NCBI RefSeq assembly: GCF_902167145.1
Contig: NC_050105.1
Span: 124,451,898 to 124,515,897, forward strand
Direction: 5' to 3'
Length of the DNA: 64,000 bases
Source: Zea mays
Lineage: Eukaryota; Streptophyta; Magnoliopsida; Poales; Poaceae
Translations under genes and position numbers: made by a program
Notes under the pieces: model-generated
What the model saw: the letters and a program-made list of their open reading frames with translations, nothing else
What the model was told of the DNA's origin: nothing
Database searches by the model: none
Shown: positions 10,501-21,162 of the stretch, one piece after another
Position numbering within the stretch: the first letter of the stretch is position 1
Layout of the letters: the number at the start of each line of letters is the position of its first letter

Positions 10501-11733
10501 TCACCGACCCTCGGTGGTTGATGGCTCCGGCATCGCGCGGAGGAGCATCGCTGCGGCTGCCAGGTTCTGACCAACCCCGCTGGATGCGGGCGGCGGCCTG
10601 ACCCTGACATCGTCGGCGACGCGGTGCTGGAGACCTTGGGGCAGGTGACGTATTTCTCCGGCCAAGGGTTGGCCCGCCCATGCCTGTCCGACGTCCCGAC
10701 GGATCGGCTCAAGCGCTCCTGTTCCCTCGTTGAGCCTAGCCTGCGCCTCGCGGACTTGCTCGAGTTGTGGGTCGTAACCCCCCGCCGGAGCGGGGACCAC
10801 AGCTAGCTCCCGTGGGATGTCGGCGCGAGGCACCGGCCTAGGAAGATCACCGTCCTCCGGCATGCCGAGATGGTTGCCTTCGGAGGGATCCCCTAGCTCG
10901 ATGTGGAAACATTCGCGGCTTGGGCCGCAGCTCTCGTCGCCAAGGCTGCGGCTTCCGTCGGAACAGTCGGAGAGGCAGTAGTCACATGCGGTCATGAAGT
11001 CCCGCACGGCACTGGGGTTGCCAAGTCCGGAGAAATCCCAACAGATGCTGGGATCGTCATCTTCCTCGGACCCAGAGGGCCCGTAGGTCGAGACGTCCGT
11101 CAGCCGGTCCCAAGGCGACCGCATACGAAACCCCAGTGGGGTTGCACTCGCCTCGATGAGAGCGCCCGTCAAAACGAGGTCGTTTGGCGGGTTGAGGCCG
11201 AGTCGAAATGACGCAAGATGGGAGTTAGTTGGTACCTTTTGGTCGACGAGGAGTGACGTAGTCACATCGGGGACTGGTTGCACCGTCATCTCAGGTACGA
11301 GGGCGACGTCCTGCAGGCTTTCCGCGAGCGCGCTGGCGTCGTCTTCTTGTTCGGGGTCAGCGTGTCGCGGGGGGACAGCGCTTGCCTCCGTCTTGAACGC
11401 GAGGTCGACGTCCGGCGTGCCTTCCGTCGGGGCGTCGGGGGCGTCGATTCGCTCGACGGCCAACGAAGCGCGGCCTCCCGCCTGGCCTTGACGGCCCCGC
11501 CTCCTCCTCCGTTGGCGGGGGAGAGAACGGAGCGAGCTCGAATGTTGCTCTTCCACCACGCGGGGAAGATGTCGTCGATTCCGCCGCCGGCGGGCGGGTT
11601 GTCGGCCGCCATTGTCGTTGTCGCGCGGCGGTGGAAGAAGTATCATGTCGTAGCTGCCGTCGAAGGACATGAACTCAAGAGTCCCGAAACGAAGCACCGC
11701 CCCGGGCCGGAGAGGTTGCTGGAGACTACCCAT
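10501..11733 (-). pseudogene. E1 gag, N-terminal extension
   Basis: Open from 11733, after the primer site, to TGA at 10501-10503, in frame with the following gag ORF. The product has an Arg-rich segment, an acidic segment and a Cys/Asp block (DFMTACDYCLSDCSDGS), without a domain that I recognise. TGA in place of CGA would fit a CpG transition. The in-frame continuity on both sides shows that this is one polyprotein broken by a point stop rather than a separate gene. The function of such long N-terminal extensions is not established. Confidence 0.7.
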
Positions 11734-11772
11734 CTGGAGCTTGACGGGGAGCTGTTCGTCAGCACGCAGCAG

Positions 11773-11792
11773 GCCCCTACCTGGCGCGCCAA
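11773..11792 (-). other. E1 primer binding site
   Basis: The minus strand reads TTGGCGCGCCAGGTAGGGGC one base inside the 5' LTR end. This is the standard position and TGG-type start for a tRNA primer site. The tRNA is not assigned. Confidence 0.75.
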
Positions 11793-11793
11793 C

Positions 11794-13489
11794 TGTCGGC
11801 GTTTCGAGACAGGGGGGTCCCTAAGCCGACGAGTGAGTGTGCTGCGTGCCCCAGCCCAGATGGGTCGAGCGCGTGGGCGAGCGCGAAGGGGGGAGAGGCG
11901 AGGTGGCCGGAGTCGAGCGTGAGAGAGGTGGAAGTCCCGCGGCCTTCGTGTTCGTCCCGCGCCCAGGTCAGGTGCGCTTGCAGTAGGGGGGTTACAAGCG
12001 TCCACGCGGGTGAGGGAAGCGAGCGGCCCCAAGAGAGCGCCTGTCTCGTCCTCGGTCCCGCGCAGCCAACCTTCTCTGAGAAGGCCCTGGTCCTTCCTTT
12101 TATAGTCGTAAGGAGAGGATCCAGGTGTACAATGGGGGGTGTAGCAGAGTGCTACGTGTCTAGCGGAGAGAGAGCTAGCGCCCTAGGTACATGCCAATGT
12201 GGCAGCCGGAGAGGTCTTGGCACCTTGCTGGCGTGATGTCGTGGCTGTCGGAGGTGCGACGGAGCCTGGCGGAGGGACAGCTGTTGGAGCGGTCGAGTCC
12301 CTGCTGACGTCGCCCTGCTTCCGTAAGAGAGCTGGGGGCCGCCGTCGTCACAGAGCTTGTGGAGCGCCATCATTGCCCATCCGGCGGAGCTGGCCGGATG
12401 GGACGCCGGTCTTGTTCTCCGTGACCCGAGTCGATTCGGGGTAGGATGATGATGGCGCTTCCTGTTGACGTGGCGGGTCTGCGCCCTAGGCAGGGTGACG
12501 TGGGGGCTCCTCCGAAGCCGAGGTTGAGTCTGTCCTCTGTTGCTGAGGCCGAGCCCGAGCCCGAGCCATGGGGTCGGGCGAGGCGGAAGTCGTTCGGCCG
12601 AGGCCAGGGCGGAGTCCGAGCCCTGGGGTCGGGCGAGGCGGAGTTTCGTCGTCTTCCGGGTCTTAGCCCGAGTCCGAGCCCTGTGGTCGGGCGGAGCGGA
12701 GTTCGCCGTCTTCCGGGTCTTAGCCCGAGTCCGAGCCCTGGGGTCGGGCGGAGCGGAGTTCGCCGTCTTCCGGGTCTTAGCCCGAGTCCGAGCCCTGGGG
12801 TCGGGCGAAGCGGAGTTCGCCGTCTTCCGGGTCTTAGCCCGAGTCCGAGCCCTGGGGTCGGGCGGAGCGGAGTTCGCCGTCTTCCGGGTCTTAGCCCGAG
12901 TCCGAGCCCTGGGGTCGGGCAGAGCGGAGTTCGCCGTCTTCCGGGTCTTAGCCCGAGTCCGAGCCCTGGGGTCGGGCGGAGCAGAGTTCGCCGTGGCGCC
13001 TTTGGCAAGGCCTGACTGCCTGTCAGACTCACTCTGTCGAGTGGCACCGCAGTCGGAGTGGCGCAGGCGGCGCTGTCCTTCTGTCAGACCGGTCAGAGGA
13101 GCGGTGGAGTGACAGCGGTCACTTCGGCTCTGCCGGGGGGGGGGCGCGTGTCAGGATAAAGGTGTCAGGCCACCTTTGCATTAAATGCTCCTGCAATTTG
13201 GTTAGTCGGTGTGGTGATTTAGTCAAGGTTGCTTCTGAGCGAAGCCAAGGCCTCGGGCGAGCCGGTAATGTGTCCGCCGTAAAAAAGGGGGGCCTCGGGC
13301 GAGACGGAAGTCTCTCGAGGTCGGCTGCCCTTGGCCGAGGCTAGGCTCGGGTGAAGCGTGATCGAGTCACTCGTGTGGACTGATCCCTGACTTAATCGTA
13401 CCCATCAGGCCTTTGCAGCTTTATGCTGATGGGGGTTACCAGCTGAGAATTAGGCGTCTTGAGGGTACCCCTAATTATGGTCCCCGACA
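11794..13489 (-). repeat. E1 5' LTR
   Basis: 1696 bp, paired with 267-1954 (1688 bp) and sharing both ends (TGTCGG, CCGACA). Differences are scattered substitutions, a 6-bp extra copy of GAGCCC near 12550 and a longer G-run near 13140. Confidence 0.95.
12608..12993. repeat. 57-bp tandem array in the E1 right LTR
   Basis: Same unit and period as in the left LTR, about six to seven copies. A 225-residue Pro/Arg-rich minus-strand ORF here is a by-product of the repeat. Confidence 0.9.
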
Positions 13490-13681
13490 CCCCTACTGCA
13501 AGCGCACCCGACCTGGGCGCGGGACGAACACGAAGGCCGCGGGATTTCCACCTCTCTCACGCCCGTCTCCGGCCACCTTTCTCCCCCCTTCGCGCTCGGC
13601 CTCGCGCCGACCCATCTGAGCTGGGGCACGCGGCGACATTCACTCGTCGGCCCAGGGACCCCCGGTCTCGAAACGCCGACA
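13490..13681 (+). mobile_element. E0 LTR, right part (3' end)
   Basis: Begins with the duplicated CCCCT and continues the interrupted E0 LTR to its terminal CGAAACGCCGACA at 13681. The following bases do not resemble a primer site, so E0 is either a 3' LTR or a solo LTR. It is visibly more diverged from the E1 LTRs than those are from each other. Confidence 0.88.
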
Positions 13682-14831
13682 GCATTGGTGCACACCGCAG
13701 CCCTGCTCTTGTCATCCCGCACAGGCGTGCACATAGCAATGAAGCATCACCGTGTGCTGATGCAGTCCCACACACACCGCCACACGACCACGTGCGTTGT
13801 TGTCCACTCATGGTGGATACTACTAGTGTATGCCGCGCGCCCTGTTTACGATGTAAAAAATGATTTTGGATTCTTAAATTATATATAAATAGTGTATATG
13901 ACTTGACATAAAACATATTCAAATCACTGTGCCATTGCAGGCTTTATCTAGTTTCTGCTCACTGTCACAAACCACTTCTCATATGGGGACAATAAAGCCC
14001 ATGGAGGTAAATCTGTGAAAAGCTTTTCAGATGCAATGTACGAACAAATATCCTAACTCGACATGGAAAAGTGACATCACAAGACTTCAAATAAGCAACT
14101 TTGAAAGCATTTTTTTAAAAAATACATCTATCTCTGAGCAACATACAAAGCAATGAACATTACGGCGGCAGTAATAATAGTCCACATAAAAAAGCACATA
14201 ATCATAAATGTTCACGATAAAATGAAACACTATTTTGAACTTACCTACGGAGGAGGAAGACTGTACACGTAGAAGCTGTCAATCGAATGAGAGCGCAGCT
14301 CCGCGAAAATTGTCTATATAAACAGGAAAAACATGTATAAGTGCTCATGTAATTAACTAAGGTATAACGCATTGTCAAATAGAAAGTCCCAAATGCTAGT
14401 TCATCGACAGGAAACAGAAGTCCATACAGAGCTTGTTTGTAAGACTGTTTAGTTAGTCTAACTTTTTTCTAACTTGGTATGTTTATTATTGATGTATGAC
14501 GTGCGTAAATAGGAGATTTACATCGCAAATAACAGTGTTTGTGGTGTGAAATTTGAAATAGTGGATGAGATAGAATAGATGTTAGAAGGTTCCACAAAAG
14601 TGAGAAATCTTAGGGAGATCTCTAGCACAAGGTTCCACAAGGCCTTTCACTGATCACGGGTTCGACCTCTGTCCTTGCATAAAAAAAATTCTCTTGCTAT
14701 TTCTTGCTCGCTCTTGGTTTACAGCTTGGCTGTACGCCACCTTCGAGCGGCCCTTTAAAAGTTGGCAACGTATCGTGTGCAACCAGCTACACCATTGCAG
14801 CTGTGCAAACGACTGATGTATCGTGTGCAAC
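13682..14831. other. Intergenic DNA without a recognised gene
   Basis: AT-rich sequence with only short ORFs and no protein motif. A GGTTCGACC box at about 14660 resembles a tRNA B box but has no cloverleaf around it. Confidence 0.5.
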
Positions 14832-15394
14832 GTATCTTTTGCTGCTAACCCCCTCCAATCTATACACATGAGTTGTCCCCTCGCTTGCCCAGCGGTGCCG
14901 TTAGCTTCGTTCTCCTCGGAGCGCTCTTCTTTCTCATCGCACCCCCATCATGGCTGCCAAGGAGTCGCTTGCCCAACGGTGCCATCAGCTTTGTTCTCCT
15001 CGTCGCCATCATTGCCGCCAAGGAGCCGCCTCCCAGGAGCCTCGCTGCTCCTCCATGTAGTGAATTGTTTGGACTTTGCACTAATCCAACGATGAAATGT
15101 TCTAATCAGGGTACCTGCTTGTGAATTTGGTAATTTTATTTCTGTGTAGGCTCAGTGTTCCGTGTATTATACTAGTTACAATATGTAGATGGCGGTGTTG
15201 GGCAGGCGGCCGCTTGGCGACAATGATGGGGGACGAGGAGAAGAGCACTCCGAGGAGAACGAAGCTGGGCGGTGCCGTTGGCGACAATGATAGGGGACGA
15301 GAAGAGCGCTCCAAGGAGAACGAAGCCGCCGTTGGGTCAGCGAGGGGATGGCTCGTGCGCATAGATTGGAGGGGGTCAACAGCAAAAAGACGTA
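14832..15394. repeat. Large imperfect inverted repeat (about 215-bp arms)
   Basis: The left arm, about 14832-15050, reads TTTTGCTGCTAACCCCCTCC and onward. Its reverse complement returns at about 15180-15394 (ending GGAGGGGGTCAACAGCAAAA), with a spacer of roughly 130 bp. Each arm has two copies of a unit containing AGCTTCGTTCTCCTCGGAG. Identity by eye is about 75-80 percent. Short ORFs across it mirror one another and look non-coding. Confidence 0.75.
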
Positions 15395-15621
15395 AGCTAG
15401 CTGGCATCTAAGTGCAAATCTACCGGACTTCACGCTGCAGCCCTTGCCTTAAGAGTTTTACTTTCTGTTATAATAATTTATAAGATTTTGTTGCAAATAT
15501 ATAGTAGAATTGTAGAAACACGTAACATGCCCCACTTATATACTCCCGCAACTATTTTATCACCATTAGTGACCGAATTATATGTTTTTAGTGTTATTGA
15601 GCTAGGTCGCTTTAGTTTGTA

Positions 15622-15852
15622 CTCTCTCCATCTCAAAACGAACGCACACCACGTTTCTTAAGGAGTCAAATTTGACCAGGCATATAAAAAACAGTACCAA
15701 TATTTATAACTTCGAATAAGGTTTTTTTTTTGTAAAAAAAAACATGTTCTCTGAGATATATCATTATGCTTATTACACATTGTGAGCATTTGTATTTTTT
15801 ATATAAATATTTAGTCAAATTTGAAAAATTTTAAATTACTGATAAAAATACG
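15622..15852 (+). mobile_element. Stowaway-like MITE, right end truncated
   Basis: Preceded by TA (15620-15621), it starts CTCTCTCCATCTCAAAACGA, matching the CTCCCTCCRTC end of Stowaway (Tc1/mariner-type) MITEs, and has the AT-rich body. The matching right terminal repeat is missing; the sequence changes to GC-rich DNA at about 15852. Confidence 0.65.
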
Positions 15853-15989
15853 CCCCGGGAGGCGGGAGCTCGGGACAGCCGGATCTGTATTTTTTTGGGC
15901 CTAGACGAGGCGACCTAGGAGTCTGTTGTCAGAGCATGAGGTGGGGGAGGGGGAGAGAACTTGAAGCCAAGTCAAAGGCAAAAGGCGAC

Positions 15990-17779
15990 AATTGAAAATT
16001 AGTGCTCACCGGCGAACAGCTGGACAGCCGTTGTTTGGTGCCGCGGAGCCGGCCGCCAGCAGGCTTGACAGGTAACTCCGTCGTCATCCACCCGTTCCGC
16101 CGTCCCACTCCCACCCCACGTCCCCACCCGCACCGAGAAGGAGCCCTACCAATCTCGCCCCCGTTTCGTATCAGCTGCATTCCAATTCCATTCGTGGTCC
16201 CTGCCCTGCTCAGCTCATCAGAACACAGAAGGCAGGCCACAGCCCGCAGGTAGGTAGTCCACCGAAACAAAACACCACCCCGTCTCTCCTCTTCCCAGCG
16301 GTTTCCTGATCCCCCCACCTCGTTCGCCGAGGCCGCAGCGAGCCCGCCCGTCCTCCGTCCCCGCGGGAGGTGATGCTTACTCCCGCCTCCTACCGTCCCA
16401 ATCCCTCCCTCCTCCTTTCTTCCTTTCCTTCATTCCTTAGGCCACGATGCGCATGCATGCTTCTACGCCAGGGTGTTACCTGTTACGTGTACGAGAGCTT
16501 TCGGGATTAAGGGTGCCAGGTCCCCTCTTCGGGGTACCTCGTGTGCTTGGGGAATTTTCTCCCGCGTTCCATCTAATGGTGGGCGGTGGCGCTATTCGCC
16601 TATTAGATCTGCTGTGTGACCGTGCCCGTGACTCCGTGCCCTCTCCTTGTACACTTTTGCGAGGAGAACGATAGCTGCGAGATTTAGGGTCCTAGGATGG
16701 AGTAGGCGGCCTCTGCTTTGGGGGGTGTTCTTTAATTCGGACGGTACTGCTTTTGTTCTCAGCTGGCTGTACTCTCTGGTCAACAGTTTCATGGTACTGC
16801 TAAGCACTTCTGAGTTCTTGCAAGCAAATCCTATTTTTGTCAGCCCCCAAAATGTTATCTTCTTACAACTAGCTGTTCATCTTATTGGGCATTCTTTTTA
16901 GTGGCTCCTAAATCCCAAGAGCTTCAGTTTGCCCATCGTCTAAGCAGACATTTGAGCTCATTTAGTCAACCTGTTAGCTCGCGTTCCGATGGACTCTCGT
17001 TTTATGTTCCTTATGGAGAATTGAGAACCTTATTTTGTGTGCTGAACTCTAGGTAGCTTCAGTTGTTCTTACTTATCCTGTTTCCAATTTTTCTTGAGAA
17101 ATATGTGGTATGTGCATACGGCACAGTGGTTTGCTGATTCTATCATTATCAAACCCTGACAGAGAGCACTGAGATAGAACTAGGCAGGACTCCTTTCTGG
17201 ATTAAGCTAATAAAGATAACATCCAAGTGCCGGAAAACAAAACAAATTCTGTCAAAATTTACACTCCTTTAGATTCCATCTGTGCAAATTATTGTTCCGG
17301 GTATCTCAAGGGGATATGCCTGAGAAATAAAGGTTCCGCTCATGTTAGTTACCTCTGTTAAATGATTTTGAGTACAGAAAAAAATCAATCTGTTGAACAC
17401 TGTTACTGATGGGCTCTGACTTAATTTTAGTTCAGTTCAGAATAATATTATTTCCGAAGTCCCAGGCTCTAGCCCTCGACTGTTTCTTCTATCATGTATT
17501 GTTCACTTTGTATTGACTTAAGCTTTGTAAACATTACAACCAGGATTTCACTTGCTTGAGCTTTGGCAAACTCTGTTACTGATAATCAGTAAATAAGATC
17601 ATGCCTACTATATATGGATCTTATCTAACATTATTTTTTCTTGTAACTTTAAGATTGTGCGACCGCAGAGTTTGGATGCTCCTGCCTATGCAAGCAAGAT
17701 GTCAACCACCAGAGATATTGTTTAGTGCTGGGCAAGTTATGCAATTTTGGATCATAAATTACACAGGGACAAGATAATT
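15990..17779 (+). promoter_or_regulatory. Probable promoter, leader exon and 5' intron of the host gene
   Basis: 15990-16450 is GC-rich and pyrimidine-rich like a monocot 5' leader. A good donor, CAG/GTAGGTAG, sits at 16250. Then follow about 1.3 kb of T-rich intron-like sequence with possible acceptors at 17543 (CCAG) and 17653 (TTAAG). No coding potential is seen. The transcription start and exact splice sites need transcript data. Confidence 0.45.
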
Positions 17780-17881
17780 ATGGACCGCGCAGACACATCA
17801 GGCTTTGTCAGTGGTGGTTGCTTTGGTACTACACTCCTGCTGATATTCTTCCATTTTGTCTATTCTACGATCCATGTCTGA
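17780..17881 (+). promoter_or_regulatory. Candidate uORF upstream of the host gene
   Basis: An ATG at 17780 opens a 33-codon frame ending TGA at 17879-17881, 119 bp before the main ATG and in a different frame. Its second half is strongly hydrophobic (LLLIFFHFVY). If retained in the mRNA it could lower translation of the main ORF. Whether it is exonic is unknown. Confidence 0.35.
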
Positions 17882-18000
17882 AAGACCCTCAGGAACCCTG
17901 CAGCTGTCTGGGCAGAAATATCATCAGGCCCCTGTTCTTTGAGATCTCTGGTGTTTTATCTCATTTTGTTTTCCACCATTGTTATATTGTCTCAACTGTG

Positions 18001-19875
18001 ATGGATAACGGCTTCATGGACATCCCTCATCCGCCTCTGGTGAATGACCCCTTTGTGTTAGTGGGATGCCCAGCGCCAGCCTCCACGATGGAGAACATGG
18101 GCCAAAGCACAATCTGTATGGATGGCCTGAACCCAGCAATGGTTAGTTGCAGCCATGTTAATGGAAACACACATATAATGAACGGCTTAACAGCAAGAGA
18201 TGATGGCAGCAGGTTACTCCTTGGTTTGGGCCCAACACCGAATTTTTATTCTGCAGTGTCCACGGGCTCAAAACAAGCTCAGAGATTGTCTGGCCAGAGT
18301 TCAACTTCCATTGATTCAGGGATGCTGAAGCTTGGCCTTCAGACGGATGACAGGGAAGCAATTCAATATCTGCAACAAGCACCGAATGGAGCACTCCATT
18401 CTTTAGATATTGTTGACGAGGCTTCAACATCTGCTGCTGTAAGGAACATGGGTGGTTACATGCCATCCCTACTCTTTGCTCCCTGCTCCAATTCTATTGC
18501 CAATGAGACACAAGTAGAAAACCAAGATTCTCTAGACCTCACGCACAGCACCAGCAACAGTCAGCACCTTCAACATGACCTCCAGCTCAGCCCCGAACCT
18601 TCTGCAACGACCGAGTCATCATTTGGTATGAGTTCTGATGTTGTCACTGCAACAACTACATCAGAGCGTAGCCATTCCCGACATCCTAAGAAATGCAGGT
18701 TTAAGGGATGTTCCAAAGGTGCAAGAGGAGCATCAGGATTGTGTATTGCTCACGGAGGTGGGCAGAGATGTCATAAACCTGGATGCCATAAAGGTGCCGA
18801 GAGCAGCTCCGCGTACTGCAAAGCCCACGGTGGCGGTCGTCGGTGTGAGGAGCTTGGTTGTACCAAAAGCGCGGAAGGAAAAACAGATTATTGCATCGCT
18901 CATGGTGGAGGCTGCCGCTGCCAACATCCTGGCTGTCCTAAAGCTGCCCGGGGTAAGTCTGGGCGGTGCATCAAGCACGGTGGTGGGAAGAGGTGCTCGG
19001 TTAAAGGTTGCATCAGGAGCGCTGAGGGGAAGGCTGGGCTGTGCATTTCTCATGGCGGCGGCCGACGGTGCCAGTATCCTGATTGCGGCAAGGGGGCTCA
19101 GGGCAGCACATTGTACTGCAAGGGGCATGGTGGCGGCAAGAGGTGCATCTTTGATGGTTGCAGCAAAGGCGCAGAGGGTAGCACACCTCTGTGCAAAGCA
19201 CACGGTGGTGGGAAACGATGCATGTTTGAAGGAGGCGGCGTCTGTGCAAAAAGCGTGCACGGGGCTACTGAATACTGCGTGGTGCATGGAGGAGGGAAGC
19301 GCTGTTCCGTGCCCGGCTGCACCAAAAGTGCCCGTGGCCGCACTGACTGCTGTGTGAAGCACGGTGGCGGCAAGCGGTGCAAGGTTGACAGCTGTGGCAA
19401 GAGCGCCCAGGGGAGCACGCACTTCTGCAAAGCCCATGGCGGAGGGAAGCGGTGCACATGGAGCACAGGCTGCGAAAAGTTCTCCCGTGGCAAGAGTGGC
19501 TTCTGTGCAGCACATGGTACCTTGATGGCCAGGCAGCGAGAAGAAGAGGTGGTGAAGAATGTAGGGAGCATGATTGGACCAGGTCTCTTCAGCGGCATTG
19601 TGGCGTCATCTGCCACCGCAGCAAGCAGCATGACGAACGAGCACTCGGCCTCTGGTGTCAGCACCGCTTCCGACTGTGACGGCACGGTGAGGAGCCAATC
19701 AATGATTCCTCCGCTGGTGCTGGTTCCTCGCTCTATGATGCCTTCATGGTCGACTGAGCCTGTAGATGGAGGCAGAGAGGGAGGTCATGTTGTTCCTGAG
19801 GGGAGGGTCCATGGTGGTGGCCTACTGTCACTTCTCGGTGGCAGCTTCAGGGACGCCGACGTGGAAAAGCTTTGA
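18001..19875 (+). CDS. WRKY19-like zinc-finger repeat (loricrin-related) protein
   Basis: An intact 624-residue ORF on one exon. The ATG at 18001 (MDNGFMDIPHPP) is chosen because the frame upstream, back to a TTG at 17818, has no ATG. Residues 1-230 are Ser/Thr/Gln-rich and include LLLGLGPTPNF. Residues about 232-506 form eleven tandem repeats of about 25 residues, C-X4-C-X10-C-X2-H followed by GGG(K/R)RC, for example KRCIFDGCSKGAEGSTPLCKAHGGG shortened to its Cys/His core. Repeat 8 has three extra residues (FEGGGVC). The tail is low-complexity. Such repeats occur in Arabidopsis WRKY19 and in loricrin-related proteins (e.g. AT1G64140, AT5G64550). No WRKY domain is present. The regular Cys/His spacing suggests metal binding and probably a nuclear or regulatory role, but the biochemical function is not established. 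Maintenance of the frame through GC-rich repeats indicates a functional gene. Confidence 0.9.
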   Translation: MDNGFMDIPHPPLVNDPFVLVGCPAPASTMENMGQSTICMDGLNPAMVSCSHVNGNTHIMNGLTARDDGSRLLLGLGPTPNFYSAVSTGSKQAQRLSGQSSTSIDSGMLKLGLQTDDREAIQYLQQAPNGALHSLDIVDEASTSAAVRNMGGYMPSLLFAPCSNSIANETQVENQDSLDLTHSTSNSQHLQHDLQLSPEPSATTESSFGMSSDVVTATTTSERSHSRHPKKCRFKGCSKGARGASGLCIAHGGGQRCHKPGCHKGAESSSAYCKAHGGGRRCEELGCTKSAEGKTDYCIAHGGGCRCQHPGCPKAARGKSGRCIKHGGGKRCSVKGCIRSAEGKAGLCISHGGGRRCQYPDCGKGAQGSTLYCKGHGGGKRCIFDGCSKGAEGSTPLCKAHGGGKRCMFEGGGVCAKSVHGATEYCVVHGGGKRCSVPGCTKSARGRTDCCVKHGGGKRCKVDSCGKSAQGSTHFCKAHGGGKRCTWSTGCEKFSRGKSGFCAAHGTLMARQREEEVVKNVGSMIGPGLFSGIVASSATAASSMTNEHSASGVSTASDCDGTVRSQSMIPPLVLVPRSMMPSWSTEPVDGGREGGHVVPEGRVHGGGLLSLLGGSFRDADVEKL

Positions 19876-20518
19876 AGATTTTGTCAGTTTGTTTGTACAT
19901 AAACAGGCCGCGTTCCCGCCTATAGAATTGTTATTGTGCCTTTTCTTGTCTAGATAAACATTTCAACCTTCATGTACCGGTTAAATCAATACTGGTTTAG
20001 TCCATTGTAAAGTGGTGACTGTCAATTGTCGTGAACACTTTTAGCTTGTTGGTTCGGTTCGGTTGTAGTCTGTCTGTTTGTGCGTATTCTTAAGAAACTC
20101 GTCTGGACTTTCTATTGCAAATTGTCGAATGTCAATTTTCTGAAATCTGGAATTTTTCAGCATATAGGTCCAGGTTAGTCTGTCTCAAGTAGCCTTTATA
20201 TTCCACTCTTTATTTCAAACCTCACTCTTTAAACAATGCACTCTACAAATGCAAAGTTGTATTTAAACGACTTTCTATTTGTGCACTGTTATTAATTTTA
20301 TTGGACTTCGTTTGCGGTGGTCATGAATTCCATATAACCGATCCTGCCTTTTTTTGACGTTTCATTCTTCTTTGGCACTATGGTTTTATAATGATAAGCG
20401 CAAAATGTTAATAATACCGTTTGGCACAGCTACTACTTGTTAGAAACACACCACGCTTACATAGCTCATGCTTAAATATGCGAAGAATTTGTAAAATAAT
20501 TACGCCAAACATAGCAAT
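19876..20518. other. 3' UTR and intergenic DNA
   Basis: The gene's 3' UTR probably covers the first few hundred bases (T-rich). No canonical AATAAA dominates and no further gene is seen before E2. Confidence 0.45.
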
Positions 20519-20995
20519 TGTTGGAACTTGCGTTCCCGGGCAGGTTGATTCCAACAGGGGAGTGAGAGAGATGTGAACACGGTTTAACTTGAGGCGGCAA
20601 TTGCTCTGTTAATCTAGCCCCTTAAGGACACTGTAGGGGGTATTTATAGGTGCCTGAGTGTCATGCGTCTTAGAGTAAAGATGCATGTGCCCTCAGACGC
20701 CTTGGTTATCCCCGAAATATTCCCACAAAGTGGGGTTACAGACTGTCATTACAGAGAAGCCCCTACAAATCGGGCCCGTAATGCACTTAGCCGTGCGGGG
20801 CCTGTTACAGTGGGCCGAATTCACCGTGGGCTTCCAGGCCGAACGAGACCCTGTGGCGGGATGACCTCGTCGTAGGCCTTCGTCTTGCAGCGTGGTGGCC
20901 GAAGGGTGGAAGCCGCCGGTCACTTCGCCTCTTTGGTACAGCGAGTTTGGCGAAGGCCTCGAGCGAAGGGTAGCGTCTTCGCCTTCGCCCCAACA
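20519..20995 (-). repeat. E2 3' LTR
   Basis: Pairs with 24076-24553. The minus-strand TATA box CCTATAAATA lies at 20641-20650. Immediately inside the LTR, 21027-21054 can form a stem-loop with a 7-bp stem (CATCTGG/CCAGATG). Confidence 0.9.
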
Positions 20996-21162
20996 TTTGC
21001 CCTCCGAGGGACCAGTTCGACTAAGTCATCTGGTGCTGAAGACTTCGCCAGATGGTGGAGACGCTGCCCTCGCTCGAAGTGGTTCCGCGGGGGTTTTTGA
21101 TGTGACTGTTGATGGACGCCGTACTGTTGGAGTGCGGGTTTCCCGAAGCGTCGCATCCTGTG

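Larger units (their letters stand above)
267..13489 (-). mobile_element. E1: complete Tat-lineage Ty3/gypsy LTR retrotransposon
   Basis: The element is bounded by two LTRs (267-1954 and 11794-13489) and flanked by a perfect 5-bp TSD, CCCCT, at 262-266 and 13490-13494. Sense is the minus strand, so the right LTR is the 5' LTR. The order is 5' LTR, primer site, gag, protease, RT, two RNase H regions, integrase, an antisense ORF on the plus strand, polypurine tract, 3' LTR. The archaeal-type second RNase H and a TTGGCG primer site place it in the Tat/Retand lineage. It resembles maize Gyma/Flip/Xilon-type families, but I cannot name it securely. It sits inside an LTR (E0) of its own family in the opposite orientation. 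Confidence 0.95.

Noticed and set aside
10197..10521. Plus-strand ORFs opposite E1 gag (e.g. 219 residues at 9862-10521)
   Set aside because: Shadow frames of the GC-rich gag gene; unlike 3396-3941 they show no similarity to the antisense genes of E2 and E3.
14640..14690. GGTTCGACC box resembling a SINE or tRNA promoter
   Set aside because: No A box at the right distance and no clear tail or TSD.
15121..15411. 96-residue ORF in the right arm of the inverted repeat
   Set aside because: It is explained by the inverted repeat and has no recognisable protein features.
18733..19515. 260-residue minus-strand ORF opposite the zinc-finger repeat gene
   Set aside because: It mirrors the Cys/His repeat frame, is Ala/Thr-rich and low in complexity, and has no family resemblance.
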